This document shows positions 9,699 to 18,203 of a stretch of DNA of 64,000 nucleotides, piece by piece (the stretch's first letter is position 1; each line of letters opens with the position of its first letter). The stretch comes from an uncultured Alphaproteobacteria bacterium (GTDB taxonomy: Bacteria; Pseudomonadota; Alphaproteobacteria; HIMB59). The notes under the pieces were generated by a model. The model worked only from the letters and a program-made list of their open reading frames with translations, had not been told where the DNA came from and ran no database searches. The stretch lies in assembly GCA_902524245.1 (NCBI GenBank), contig CABZCN010000001.1, positions 1-64,000 of the forward strand. The letters are read 5' to 3'. Position numbers and translations under genes: made by a program.

Positions 9699-10738
9699 GA
9701 GTACTGTCCAATTACCTCGGAGATGCTTCTGAATCCTTGTTGTTGAATTAAATTCATCAAATCATAAGTCATTTTTTTTACATGGTAAGGACCTTCATAT
9801 GTAAAGCTACTATAAATCTGAATTAATGAAGCACCTAATTTCATTTTAGTTAAGATATCATTAGCATCAAAAATACCCCCTACTCCTATAATTTTAATTT
9901 TTCCTGATGTCAGAGTATAAAAATCTCTTATTAATTCATTTGATTTAAGGAATAATGGTCTGCCACTTACCCCTCCCTCTAACTTTTCATTAACCATTGA
10001 TTTATTAATTGTTGTGTTAGTCAGTATTAGCCCATCCACATCATTTGCCAGTGAAATCAATGAAATATCCTTTTTATCCTGATCAGAAATATCTGGTGAT
10101 ATTTTGAATAAAATAGGGATTTTTGAGTTATTCTCATCTCTTAGCCTATGGATATTTGTAACGATCTTTTCAAAATTTTGAGATTTAAGATTATCTCTCA
10201 ATCCAGGTGTATTTGGTGAAGATAAATTGATCACAATGTAATCACCAAGTCTATACAGTCTATCGAAAAGCTTTTTGAGATCATCTAAAATTTCTACGGT
10301 ATCTTTATTGTTACCTATGTTTATACCAATGATTTTATCTTGGAAATTTTCTTTAAGGTTTGAGTTATTGATATTTCTTTCAAATACATCCATGCCTTTG
10401 TTATTAAATCCTAAAGAATTTATTAATGCTTTTTGAGCAGGAAACCTATGAATTCTGGGTTTTGAGTTGCCTTTTTGAGGCAAAGGAGTCACTGTTCCCA
10501 ACTCAGTAAAACTAAATCCTAAATTTAATATTGGATTTATCACCTCTGCATTTTTGTCAAAACCTGCCGATAACCCAATAGGAGTTTTGAAAGTTCTACC
10601 CCATATTGTTTGTTCAAGGATTTCTGTATTTTTACAAATAATTTTTGGATAAATGCCTAATTTGAGAGCTTTTATAGATATATTATGTGATAATTCTGGA
10701 TCTAGCTTTTTGAGAATACGATGAGCTAAATTATACAT
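9695..10738 (-). CDS. pyrD: Dihydroorotate dehydrogenase (quinone), class 2
   Basis: Oxidises dihydroorotate to orotate with FMN and passes electrons to membrane quinone. The 347-aa product has the N-terminal amphipathic helix extension of class 2 enzymes, then the conserved FKTPIGLSAGFDKNAE. GFSFTELGTVTPLPQKGN and RIHRFPAQKALINSLGFNNKGMD follow, then the catalytic region YIVINLSSPNTPGLR with the active-site Ser. The FMN-binding IIGVGGI is near the C-terminus. It overlaps lysS by 8 bases and the HAD gene by 4. Together with pyrC at 18.2 kb it covers part of de novo pyrimidine synthesis. Confidence 0.95.
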   Translation of the reverse strand: MYNLAHRILKKLDPELSHNISIKALKLGIYPKIICKNTEILEQTIWGRTFKTPIGLSAGFDKNAEVINPILNLGFSFTELGTVTPLPQKGNSKPRIHRFPAQKALINSLGFNNKGMDVFERNINNSNLKENFQDKIIGINIGNNKDTVEILDDLKKLFDRLYRLGDYIVINLSSPNTPGLRDNLKSQNFEKIVTNIHRLRDENNSKIPILFKISPDISDQDKKDISLISLANDVDGLILTNTTINKSMVNEKLEGGVSGRPLFLKSNELIRDFYTLTSGKIKIIGVGGIFDANDILTKMKLGASLIQIYSSFTYEGPYHVKKMTYDLMNLIQQQGFRSISEVIGQYS

Positions 10739-12278
10739 TTAGCTTCGAGTTGAACAACTCCAGAGTTTTATCTTTTGTATAAATTTTAGTAAATGAGCCC
10801 AATCTTGGTCCATTCTCTTGACCAAAAACAACTTGATAAATGAGTTTAAAAAATTCCTTAATATTCTCTTTATAGACAGAATTTTTTCCGACACTAAAAA
10901 TAGCAGTTTGAAATTCATCTGCATCAGCCGAAGACTCTACTTCTTTTAATTTAGACACAACTTCTTTAAGTATATTTAATTCTTCAGAATTTGGAATTTT
11001 AAAGTTTAAATTTGGTTGTATAAAATCCCTAAAATAATTAATACCACAATCAATCATTCTATTAATAAGATCAGTTTCCGCTTTGCTAAAATTAGATTGA
11101 TAATTTTTTATTAAACCAAAAATCACATTAGGGTCCTCAGACTTGCAAACTGATATAATATTTATGATTAAACTATAATTAATTTTTGATTTATATGATG
11201 GATTTTCAGCTTTATGAATATGCCAAGCAGGGTTATCTGGATTTAGATCATCGGACTCTAATTTATTAACGTGCGTTAAATATTCATCGGTGTTTTTAGG
11301 TATTACATCAAAATAGAGTTTCTTTGCAGTTGTTGGTCTCTGATACATAAACATGGCCAAACTCTCTTCAATAGAGTATTTAAGCCAATCATCGATGCTT
11401 ATACCATTGCCTTTTGACTTACTAATTTTTTCAGCATTTTCATCAAGAAATAGTTCATAAATTAAATTTTCAGGAGGCTTAGAACCGATTATCTTACATA
11501 TCTTTGATGATAGGGTATAACTCTCTGTTAAATCTTTACCACACATTTCATAATCTACACCAAAAGCAGCCCACCTCATTGCCCAATCAACTTTCCATTG
11601 AAGTTTGCAATTGCCATCTAAAACTGATTTAGATTTCAATACACCGTCCTCATAATATGAAACAGTAAATTCTTCATTATTAATTTCTTCAATTGGAACT
11701 TGCAATATTTTACCAGTTATTTCACTAATTGGAAAAAATGGACTATAAGATTTTCTTCTTTCTTCACCAAGTGTCGGAAGAACTACATTAATAATTTCAT
11801 CATAATTTTTTATAATTTTCTTTATTGTTTCATTGAACAATCCTGATTTATAAGCATCTGTTGAACTTTGAAAAGAAAAAGGCAAATTAAATCTATTTAA
11901 AAAATCTTTAAGTTTTGAATTATTATGTTCACCAAAACTCTTAAACAACTCAAAAGGATCTGGGACGGATGTCAAAGGGTAATCAAGGTAGTTAGATAAT
12001 TTTTCTTTGTTCGGGATGTTATCAGGGACTTTTCTAAAGCCATCCATATCATCAGAAAATGCTATGAGGTCAGTCTCTTTACCAGTCAATTTTTCATAAC
12101 AAAATCTTACCATATTTGTCCTTAGCACTTCCCCAAAAGTACCTATATGAGGTAAGCCGGATGGGCCGTACCCAGTTTCAAAGATTATTTTGTCTTTGGT
12201 ATTATTTTTTTCAAAGCGTTTTATAATTTTTTTTGCTTCATTAAATGGCCAGGATTTGTATGAGTTATAATCAGTCAA
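10731..12278 (-). CDS. lysS: Lysyl-tRNA synthetase, class I
   Basis: A 515-aa class I (LysK-type) lysyl-tRNA synthetase, unrelated to the common class II LysRS. The HIGH signature appears as GLPHIGTFGE at about residues 40-49, and the KMSKS equivalent as KISKSKGNG near 285. The conserved WKVDWAMRWAAFGVDYEMCGKDL block binds tRNA and lysyl-adenylate. The C-terminal helical anticodon-binding region shows local similarity to other class I enzymes. Class I LysRS is usual in Alphaproteobacteria and Archaea, which supports the lineage assignment. It overlaps the ferredoxin gene by 4 bases upstream and pyrD by 8 downstream. Confidence 0.95.
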   Translation of the reverse strand: MTDYNSYKSWPFNEAKKIIKRFEKNNTKDKIIFETGYGPSGLPHIGTFGEVLRTNMVRFCYEKLTGKETDLIAFSDDMDGFRKVPDNIPNKEKLSNYLDYPLTSVPDPFELFKSFGEHNNSKLKDFLNRFNLPFSFQSSTDAYKSGLFNETIKKIIKNYDEIINVVLPTLGEERRKSYSPFFPISEITGKILQVPIEEINNEEFTVSYYEDGVLKSKSVLDGNCKLQWKVDWAMRWAAFGVDYEMCGKDLTESYTLSSKICKIIGSKPPENLIYELFLDENAEKISKSKGNGISIDDWLKYSIEESLAMFMYQRPTTAKKLYFDVIPKNTDEYLTHVNKLESDDLNPDNPAWHIHKAENPSYKSKINYSLIINIISVCKSEDPNVIFGLIKNYQSNFSKAETDLINRMIDCGINYFRDFIQPNLNFKIPNSEELNILKEVVSKLKEVESSADADEFQTAIFSVGKNSVYKENIKEFFKLIYQVVFGQENGPRLGSFTKIYTKDKTLELFNSKLNV

Positions 12279-12592
12279 AATTTAGGTGCTAATGTTAGAG
12301 TAATACCATTGAGCTCTTCTGTAAATGGAATTTGACATGAGAGTCTTGAATTTTTTTTTATATCCATAGCTTGGTCAAGCATAGATTCCTCATCGTCATC
12401 TGCTTTTGATATTTTTTCTAACCAATTTTCATCGACATAACAATGGCAGGTAGCACAAGCGCAACAACCCCCACATATAGCTTCAATATCTAATCCAGCG
12501 TCTCTAATAATCTCCATTATTGAAAAACCAACTGTTGCTTCAATTTTATGAGGTGAACCCTCATGATCTATAACGTTAATATGATATGTCAT
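12275..12592 (-). CDS. [2Fe-2S] ferredoxin, adrenodoxin type
   Basis: A 105-aa vertebrate/adrenodoxin-type ferredoxin. The cluster ligands are Cys40, Cys46, Cys49 and Cys86, in the pattern C-x5-C-x2-C and then LSCQIPF. The segment 40-51 contains additional cysteines at 43, 44 and 51 (CGGCCACATCHC), more than the canonical set. In Alphaproteobacteria such ferredoxins serve iron-sulfur cluster assembly or monooxygenases. It is the promoter-proximal gene of the minus-strand unit running to the HAD gene, and it is divergent from heme A synthase, which needs a ferredoxin-type electron donor. That is a plausible but unproven functional link. Confidence 0.92.
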   Translation of the reverse strand: MTYHINVIDHEGSPHKIEATVGFSIMEIIRDAGLDIEAICGGCCACATCHCYVDENWLEKISKADDDEESMLDQAMDIKKNSRLSCQIPFTEELNGITLTLAPKF

Positions 12593-12699
12593 TTTGAAAT
12601 TCTAAATATTTAGACTATAAGATCTATCAGTTAGACAGGCTTAATGCGACTAAAATTAATATACTAAATATATTCTAAAAAATTATAAATTTAGATTAG
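12593..12699. promoter_or_regulatory. Divergent promoter region, ferredoxin / heme A synthase
   Basis: This is one of the few gaps over 100 bases. It separates the divergent ferredoxin operon and the heme A synthase gene, so it must carry both promoters. It is mostly A/T, with one GC-richer patch (cagttagacaggcttaatgcg, positions about 12630-12651) that could be an operator. I see no clear hairpin or known riboswitch. Confidence 0.45.
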
Positions 12700-13719
12700 A
12701 TGTATAAATCCGAGAATTTTCAGATAAGTCTTTGGCTTGTAAGTCTCATGTCAATAATATTGCTGATGATCATTGTTGGTGGTTTGACAAGATTAACTGA
12801 GTCTGGTTTGTCCATGGTTGATTGGAGATTATTTATGGGAACAATACCCCCTTTATCCCATGGAGATTGGTTAAAAGTTTTTGAAGACTATAAGCAATAT
12901 CCTGAATATCAAATAAAAAATATAAACATGACACTATCAGAGTTTAAATACATCTTTTGGTGGGAATATGGACATAGAGTATTGGGAAGGCTAATAGGAA
13001 TTATTTTTATCATCCCTTTTATTTACTTTGCTTTGAAAAAATACTTTTCTAATGAAGAGCTATACTCATATTCATTCCTTCTTTTTCTTGGAGGGGCACA
13101 AGGTATTATCGGATGGTGGATGGTAAAAAGTGGATTAGATGTTAATCCATACGTTAGCCATTTAAGACTTGCCGTTCACTTAATTATAGCTCAAATAATT
13201 CTCTCTTTAATTGCTTATCTTTTCTTGAAAAGGCTTGATATTGGAATTTATAAAAATAATTTTAGCTCACATAAAACTTTTTTTATTTTTTTTAATATAA
13301 TAATTTTTTTTACAGTAATTTACGGTGCCTTTATGGCTGGTTTAGATGCTGGAAAATCATTTAATACTTGGCCCAAAATGGGAGATAATTACATTCCTGA
13401 AAATTTAATTTTTATTGAGGATCGACTTTTTGGTTTTTTTGATAACAGTGTCTTCATACATTTTTTTCATAGAGCCTTAGCTTATTTATCATTTTTAACA
13501 ATTCTTTATATGTGCTTTAAACATTTTAAGGGAATTGAAAATAAATATCAAAAAGTCCATTTCCTGATTGTGCTATTTCTAGTTTTAATTCAGTTATTTA
13601 TTGGTGTTTTTGTTGTTTTGAGTAATGTTCAAGTCTCTTTGGGTTCTATCCATCAAATAATAGGCACTTTATTGTTTGTATCAGCTACTTGTTATAGCCT
13701 TCAAATACTTAAGAATTAA
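12700..13719 (+). CDS. ctaA: Heme A synthase (COX15/CtaA, proteobacterial type)
   Basis: Oxidises the heme O C8 methyl group to formyl to make heme A for cytochrome c oxidase. It is a 339-aa polytopic protein with eight predicted hydrophobic helices. The family signatures include VGGLTRLTESGLSM near residue 30, WWEYGHRVLGRLIG near 90, LGGAQGIIGWWMVKSGL near 130, and FFHRALAYLSFL with SIHQIIGTLLF in the second half. Histidines in the GHR, HLR, FHRA and HQ positions match the heme ligands and catalytic residues. The short cytosolic tail is normal. It is the first gene of a plus-strand run reaching purK. Confidence 0.95.
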   Translation: MYKSENFQISLWLVSLMSIILLMIIVGGLTRLTESGLSMVDWRLFMGTIPPLSHGDWLKVFEDYKQYPEYQIKNINMTLSEFKYIFWWEYGHRVLGRLIGIIFIIPFIYFALKKYFSNEELYSYSFLLFLGGAQGIIGWWMVKSGLDVNPYVSHLRLAVHLIIAQIILSLIAYLFLKRLDIGIYKNNFSSHKTFFIFFNIIIFFTVIYGAFMAGLDAGKSFNTWPKMGDNYIPENLIFIEDRLFGFFDNSVFIHFFHRALAYLSFLTILYMCFKHFKGIENKYQKVHFLIVLFLVLIQLFIGVFVVLSNVQVSLGSIHQIIGTLLFVSATCYSLQILKN

Positions 13720-13751
13720 ATCTAATTAGGGTTACATTTTGTATAAACTGC

Positions 13752-14453
13752 ATGGGTAAAATTCTAGTTATTGGTGCAAATGGTTCTGTTGGCAAATCAT
13801 GTGTTAACAACCTAAAAGATGATAATGATTTAGTTCTAATATCAAGAAGCGAATTTGATAGTGATGTTGAAGGTAATTTTGAAAAAAATGTTCTAGATAT
13901 TAATGATTACACGAATACAGAAAGTTTCATAAAATCAATTAACTACGAAATATCTGGCATAATCTTTGCCATTGGCTCGATAAACTTAAAACCTTTCTCA
14001 AGCACCTCTGTTGATGATTTTAAAAAAATAATGGATGATAATTTTTATAATATCGTTCATTTCCTCAATCATTGCATAACTAAGATGTCGGATTCATCTT
14101 CAGTAGTATTTTTTTCATCAATAGCTGCTGTTAGAGGTTTTAAAAATCATACAGCAATCTCCTCTGCAAAAAGTGCATTAATTGGTTTATCAAATTCTTT
14201 AGCCGCAGACTATGCTCCGAAGATAAGATTTAATACAATATCTCCTAGCCTATCTTTTTCCAAAATGTCAAATTTTATGGTTTCTAATGAAAAGGTTGCT
14301 GAAGGAATTGGAAAACTTCACCCTATGTCAAGACTTGGAACAGGTGATGACATAGGTAATTTGGCTTCTTTCTTGGTATCTAAAAAATCATCATGGATTA
14401 CAGGACAAAACTTCCAACTTGATGGTGGAAGATCAACTTTAATCACAAAATAA
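13752..14453 (+). CDS. Short-chain dehydrogenase/reductase lacking the catalytic Tyr
   Basis: A 233-aa protein with the SDR Rossmann fold. The nucleotide-binding loop is GANGSVGKSC at residues 8-17. The serine of the active site is present in VVFFSSIAAVRGF, and the cofactor-side PSLSFSKM and C-terminal GQNFQLDGG are typical. At the YxxxK position the protein reads HTAISSAKSAL, so the Lys is kept but the catalytic Tyr is Ile. Without Tyr it may not be a normal oxidoreductase. The next gene is a photolyase homologue and another SDR follows, so these three form a unit. Confidence 0.8.
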   Translation: MGKILVIGANGSVGKSCVNNLKDDNDLVLISRSEFDSDVEGNFEKNVLDINDYTNTESFIKSINYEISGIIFAIGSINLKPFSSTSVDDFKKIMDDNFYNIVHFLNHCITKMSDSSSVVFFSSIAAVRGFKNHTAISSAKSALIGLSNSLAADYAPKIRFNTISPSLSFSKMSNFMVSNEKVAEGIGKLHPMSRLGTGDDIGNLASFLVSKKSSWITGQNFQLDGGRSTLITK

Positions 14454-14463
14454 TAAAAACAAA

Positions 14464-15951
14464 ATGAAGGAATGCTTTGTAGTTCTTGGAAATCAACTAT
14501 TTGATAAGAAGTACTTAACAGAATTTAAAAACTCATGTGATTTTTTTATACAAGAGGATATGGGCCTTTGTAGTTATTTTAAACATCACAAACAAAAAAT
14601 TTATTATTTTTTGGCATCAATGAGGGAATACAGGGACTATCTAAAAAAAAATAATTTTAAAGTAAATTATATTTCTCTTGATAAAAATATTTCTAATTTC
14701 AAAGACTATTTTGCTGGTCTAAAAAGCTTCTTAAGTAAAAAAAATATTTCTAAAATTAATATCTTCGAAATAGAAGACTTAGAATTCAGAATTAAATTTG
14801 AGCAATTTTGTAAAAATAGCAAAATTGAACTAATTTTTCATAAATCTCCTATGTTCCTTGTTAGTAGAACCGATTATAAAGATATGGTTACTACAAATAA
14901 ACCTCAACTTGCTAATTTTTATAGCAATGTTCGGAAAAGTTTTCAAATATTTGTAAAAGACAATAAACCTATTGGAGATAAGTGGAGTTTCGATGAGGAT
15001 AATAGGAAAAGAGTTCCTAAAGGTTATCAAAGTCCTAAATCTTATACATTTGAGTCAAAATATTTTGAGGAAATAAAAAAATTAATTGATAAATTTTTTT
15101 CAAAACACTTTGGAAATTTGGAAAAGAAAATAATATTTCCAATGAATTTTAAAGACTCATCTAAAGTTCTTGATAATTTTATTAGCAGTAAACTTGAAAA
15201 CTTTGGACATTATGAAGATTTTGTGAGCACCAGTGATCCATACATTAATCATAGCATAATTAGTGCACCATTAAATATAGGTTTAATAACACCAGAACAA
15301 GTGCTCAATAAATTGAGCTCTTTTTCATATACTAAAGTTGGCATCAATAATTACGAAGGGTTTATTAGACAAGTCTTTGGTTGGAGAGAATTTATGAGAT
15401 ACTTAAATATTCACTATTATAAAGATTTTAATAAAGGTAACTTTTTTGGAAATGACAGAAAATTAACAAAACATTGGTATGAGGGTACAACAAACATTCC
15501 TATTTTAAATGACATGATATTAAATTTAAAAAAAAGTGGATATGTTCACCATATCCCAAGATTGATGATAATTAGTAATATAATGAACTTAGCTGGATTA
15601 AAGCCATCTGAAGTTTATAAATGGTTTATGGAGACATTCATTGACTCATCTGATTGGGTTATGACACCAAATGTCTATGGAATGGGGATGTTTAGCGATG
15701 GAGGTATTTTTGCAACAAAACCATATTTATGCGGTTCAAATTACTTACTAAAGATGAGTAATTATAGTCGGGGAGATTGGACACAAACATTAGATGGTTT
15801 ATATTGGAATTTTATAAATAAAAATAAAAATTATTTTAAAACTAATCAGAGACTCTCTATGATGTACTATACTGTAAATAAAATGGACAAGTCTAAAATT
15901 AGTACTCATATATCTAATGCAAAAAAATTCATCAAAGAATACACAAGATAG
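14464..15951 (+). CDS. Photolyase/cryptochrome-related protein, FeS-BCP (PhrB) type, cluster ligands lost
   Basis: A 495-aa flavoprotein of the bacterial (6-4) photolyase / FeS-BCP family (deoxyribodipyrimidine photolyase-related). The start MKECFVVLGNQLF and the middle block QVFGWREFMRYLN, with YVHHIPRLMIISNIMNL, match the FAD-binding and DNA-binding core. The C-terminal TPNVYGMGMFSDGGIFATKPYL is also family-typical. The four cysteines that bind the [4Fe-4S] cluster in PhrB-like members are absent: the TTNIPILND segment has no Cys, the MSNYSRGDW segment lacks CxxC, and the last Cys loop is shortened. It sits between two SDR genes. FAD use is expected; cluster loss is read directly from the sequence. 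Confidence 0.85.
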   Translation: MKECFVVLGNQLFDKKYLTEFKNSCDFFIQEDMGLCSYFKHHKQKIYYFLASMREYRDYLKKNNFKVNYISLDKNISNFKDYFAGLKSFLSKKNISKINIFEIEDLEFRIKFEQFCKNSKIELIFHKSPMFLVSRTDYKDMVTTNKPQLANFYSNVRKSFQIFVKDNKPIGDKWSFDEDNRKRVPKGYQSPKSYTFESKYFEEIKKLIDKFFSKHFGNLEKKIIFPMNFKDSSKVLDNFISSKLENFGHYEDFVSTSDPYINHSIISAPLNIGLITPEQVLNKLSSFSYTKVGINNYEGFIRQVFGWREFMRYLNIHYYKDFNKGNFFGNDRKLTKHWYEGTTNIPILNDMILNLKKSGYVHHIPRLMIISNIMNLAGLKPSEVYKWFMETFIDSSDWVMTPNVYGMGMFSDGGIFATKPYLCGSNYLLKMSNYSRGDWTQTLDGLYWNFINKNKNYFKTNQRLSMMYYTVNKMDKSKISTHISNAKKFIKEYTR

Positions 15952-16687
15952 AGTAGTTTTTATAACAGGTGCTAGTAGTGGGATTGGCTACGCACTATGT
16001 GAAGAGTATCTCAGACAAGGCTGGAATGTGATAGGCTTAGCAAGAGATGATACCAAAATACCAAATGAAACAATTGATAATCCAAAATTTGAGTTTGTAA
16101 AAACAGATTTATCAAATTTTGACTCAAGTAAGTTAATTATAGATGAGGTATTTAAAAAAAATGCAAATATTAGTACATTTATTTTAAATGCAGGTATTTA
16201 TATCCCCGATAGTCTAAATGATTTTAATTTTGAAAATGCAAAGAAAACTTTTGATATCAATGTTTTAAGTATTTATTTATCAATAGAGCTAATAAAAAAA
16301 AATTTCGAGCTAAATTCAAATTATACCTTGGCAATAATGTCCTCCACAGCTGGATATAAGGGTCTCCCAAAATCTATTTTATACGGACCCTCAAAAGCGG
16401 CTTTAATTAATCTAGCCGAGGCTATAAAATCTGAAATGCATGATAATCTCAATGTAAAACTTATCTGTCCAGGATTTGTAGAAACTCCTGCTACAAAAGT
16501 AAATTCATTTAAAATGCCATATTTAATGTCACCCAAAGATGCAGCTAGGATTATTTATAGTAAAATATATAAAAAAGGTTTTGAAATATCCTTCCCTTTT
16601 CCTTTTAATTCTATAATGAAATTTGGTAAAGTATTGCCTTATAAACTTTACTTCAAAATCACTGAAAAAAAGTTTTCAAAAAAATGA
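15917..16687 (+). CDS. Short-chain dehydrogenase/reductase
   Basis: A 256-aa classical SDR. It has the TGxxxGIG cofactor motif as FITGASSGIGYAL at about residues 15-27, ILNAGIY corresponding to NNAG, and an intact catalytic set with Ser in IMSSTAGYKG and YGPSK for YxxxK. The C-terminus FPFNSIMKFGKVLPYKLYFK is hydrophobic-basic, as in membrane-associated SDRs. The only available ATG start overlaps the end of the photolyase gene by 35 bases, and its stop overlaps purE by 4. The substrate is unknown. Its gene order suggests co-expression with the photolyase homologue. Confidence 0.85.
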   Translation: MQKNSSKNTQDRVVFITGASSGIGYALCEEYLRQGWNVIGLARDDTKIPNETIDNPKFEFVKTDLSNFDSSKLIIDEVFKKNANISTFILNAGIYIPDSLNDFNFENAKKTFDINVLSIYLSIELIKKNFELNSNYTLAIMSSTAGYKGLPKSILYGPSKAALINLAEAIKSEMHDNLNVKLICPGFVETPATKVNSFKMPYLMSPKDAARIIYSKIYKKGFEISFPFPFNSIMKFGKVLPYKLYFKITEKKFSKK

Positions 16688-17172
16688 AAATATCTATCCC
16701 TAAAATCTCAATAGTAATGGGAAGCCAAAGCGATTGGTCCACACTTAAGCATACGGGTAAAATTCTAAAAGAATTAAAGATTGTCCATGAAAAAAAAATA
16801 GTTTCAGCTCACAGAACTCCCAAAAGACTCTATGAGTATGCTGAACAAGCTTATGACAGAGGTATTAAGATTATTATTGCTGGAGCTGGTGGGTCTGCTC
16901 ATTTACCAGGCATGATAGCAGCTATAACTCATATTCCAGTAATCGGGGTACCAATTGAGTCAAAAACACTAAAAGGCTTAGATAGTTTACTTTCAATAGC
17001 TCAGATGCCTTTTGGCATTCCAGTTGGAACTGTGGCTATTGGTGAAAATGGAGCCAAAAATGCTGCATTATATGCAGCTTCAATTATTAGTAATTATGAC
17101 CCCAATATTGAAAGAAGTTTAGTAAAATGGAGACTGGCTCAAACAAAAAAAGTTAAAAAGACACCTAGATAA
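16684..17172 (+). CDS. purE: N5-carboxyaminoimidazole ribonucleotide mutase
   Basis: Converts N5-CAIR to CAIR in purine synthesis. The 162-aa class I PurE has the phosphate-binding MGSQSDWSTL at about residues 12-21, SAHRTPKRLYEYA with the catalytic His, and IIAGAGGSAHLPGMIAA. The C-terminal PFGIPVGTVAIG is also conserved. It starts inside the end of the SDR gene (ATGA) and its stop overlaps the purK start (TAATG), the standard purEK order. Coupling to the SDR and photolyase genes is unusual and probably reflects genome compaction. Confidence 0.95.
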   Translation: MKISIPKISIVMGSQSDWSTLKHTGKILKELKIVHEKKIVSAHRTPKRLYEYAEQAYDRGIKIIIAGAGGSAHLPGMIAAITHIPVIGVPIESKTLKGLDSLLSIAQMPFGIPVGTVAIGENGAKNAALYAASIISNYDPNIERSLVKWRLAQTKKVKKTPR

Positions 17173-18203
17173 TGATCATCGGTATCTTAGGTGGAGGTCA
17201 ATTAGGTATGATGTTATGCCAAGTGGCTAGTAAATTAAATATTCAAACTTTTATATACTCTGATACTGATGACTCCCCAGCAATTAAATATGCAAATCAC
17301 TTCTTAATAAAAAAGTATGATGATTTTCACGAGATAGATAATTTTATTAAAAAATGTGATTTTGTGACTTATGAGTTTGAAAATATCCCTTTTAAAACTT
17401 TATCATATATTGAACAAAAGATTAAAATTTCACCTAGTTCTGAAATTAATCAAATTATTCAAGATCGATTAACTGAAAAAAATTATGTAAATAAGATTAA
17501 TATCCCTACTGTTCCCTATATGGAAATTAACAATACATCTGATTTAAAATCAGTTGATCCTAAATTTTTTCCTGCAATATTGAAGACTCGCAAACTTGGA
17601 TATGATGGTAAAGGCCAAATAGTAATCAATAGTTATAAAGATATATCTGACATACCAAATAATGAGTATATTTTGGAAAAAAAAATTAATTTACAACAAG
17701 AAATCTCTATCATTGCTGTCAGGTATAAAGATGGTACTATTTTTACCTATCAACCAATTGAAAATATTCATAAAAATCAAATTCTTTTCAAATCATTTTC
17801 ACCAGCTAACTCAGAGAAATCGATCATTTTAGAAGCGACAAACCATGCTTATAATTTTGCAGAAAAAATAAGCTATGTTGGAACTTTTTGTTTAGAATTT
17901 TTTATAAATGAAGAAAAAAAATTATTATTAAATGAAATAGCTCCCAGAGTTCACAACTCAGGACATTTAACTATTGAGTCATACAATGTTAGTCAATTTG
18001 AGTCTCATATCAGATCTGTATGTGATCTTGAAAAGGTAGAGCCTTCATTAAAATCTAAATCTGAAATGATAAATATTCTAGGGGACGATATTTATAACTA
18101 TCGTGGGAAATCATTCAAAGAAAATGAATATTTTCATGATTATAACAAAAAAGAGTCAAAAACTGGCAGAAAAATGGGCCATTTTACAAAAGTTCTAATC
18201 TAG
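17172..18203 (+). CDS. purK: 5-(carboxyamino)imidazole ribonucleotide synthase
   Basis: ATP-grasp enzyme that carboxylates AIR with bicarbonate to N5-CAIR, the partner of purE immediately upstream. The 343-aa protein begins with the Rossmann-like GILGGGQLGMMLC. It carries the ATP-grasp segments ILKTRKLGYDGKGQ and YILEKKINLQQEISII, with the metal-binding FCLEFFINEEKKLLLNEIAPRVHNSGH. The start codon overlaps the purE stop by one base and the stop overlaps convergent pyrC by 4. All catalytic regions look intact. Confidence 0.95.
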   Translation: MIIGILGGGQLGMMLCQVASKLNIQTFIYSDTDDSPAIKYANHFLIKKYDDFHEIDNFIKKCDFVTYEFENIPFKTLSYIEQKIKISPSSEINQIIQDRLTEKNYVNKINIPTVPYMEINNTSDLKSVDPKFFPAILKTRKLGYDGKGQIVINSYKDISDIPNNEYILEKKINLQQEISIIAVRYKDGTIFTYQPIENIHKNQILFKSFSPANSEKSIILEATNHAYNFAEKISYVGTFCLEFFINEEKKLLLNEIAPRVHNSGHLTIESYNVSQFESHIRSVCDLEKVEPSLKSKSEMINILGDDIYNYRGKSFKENEYFHDYNKKESKTGRKMGHFTKVLI

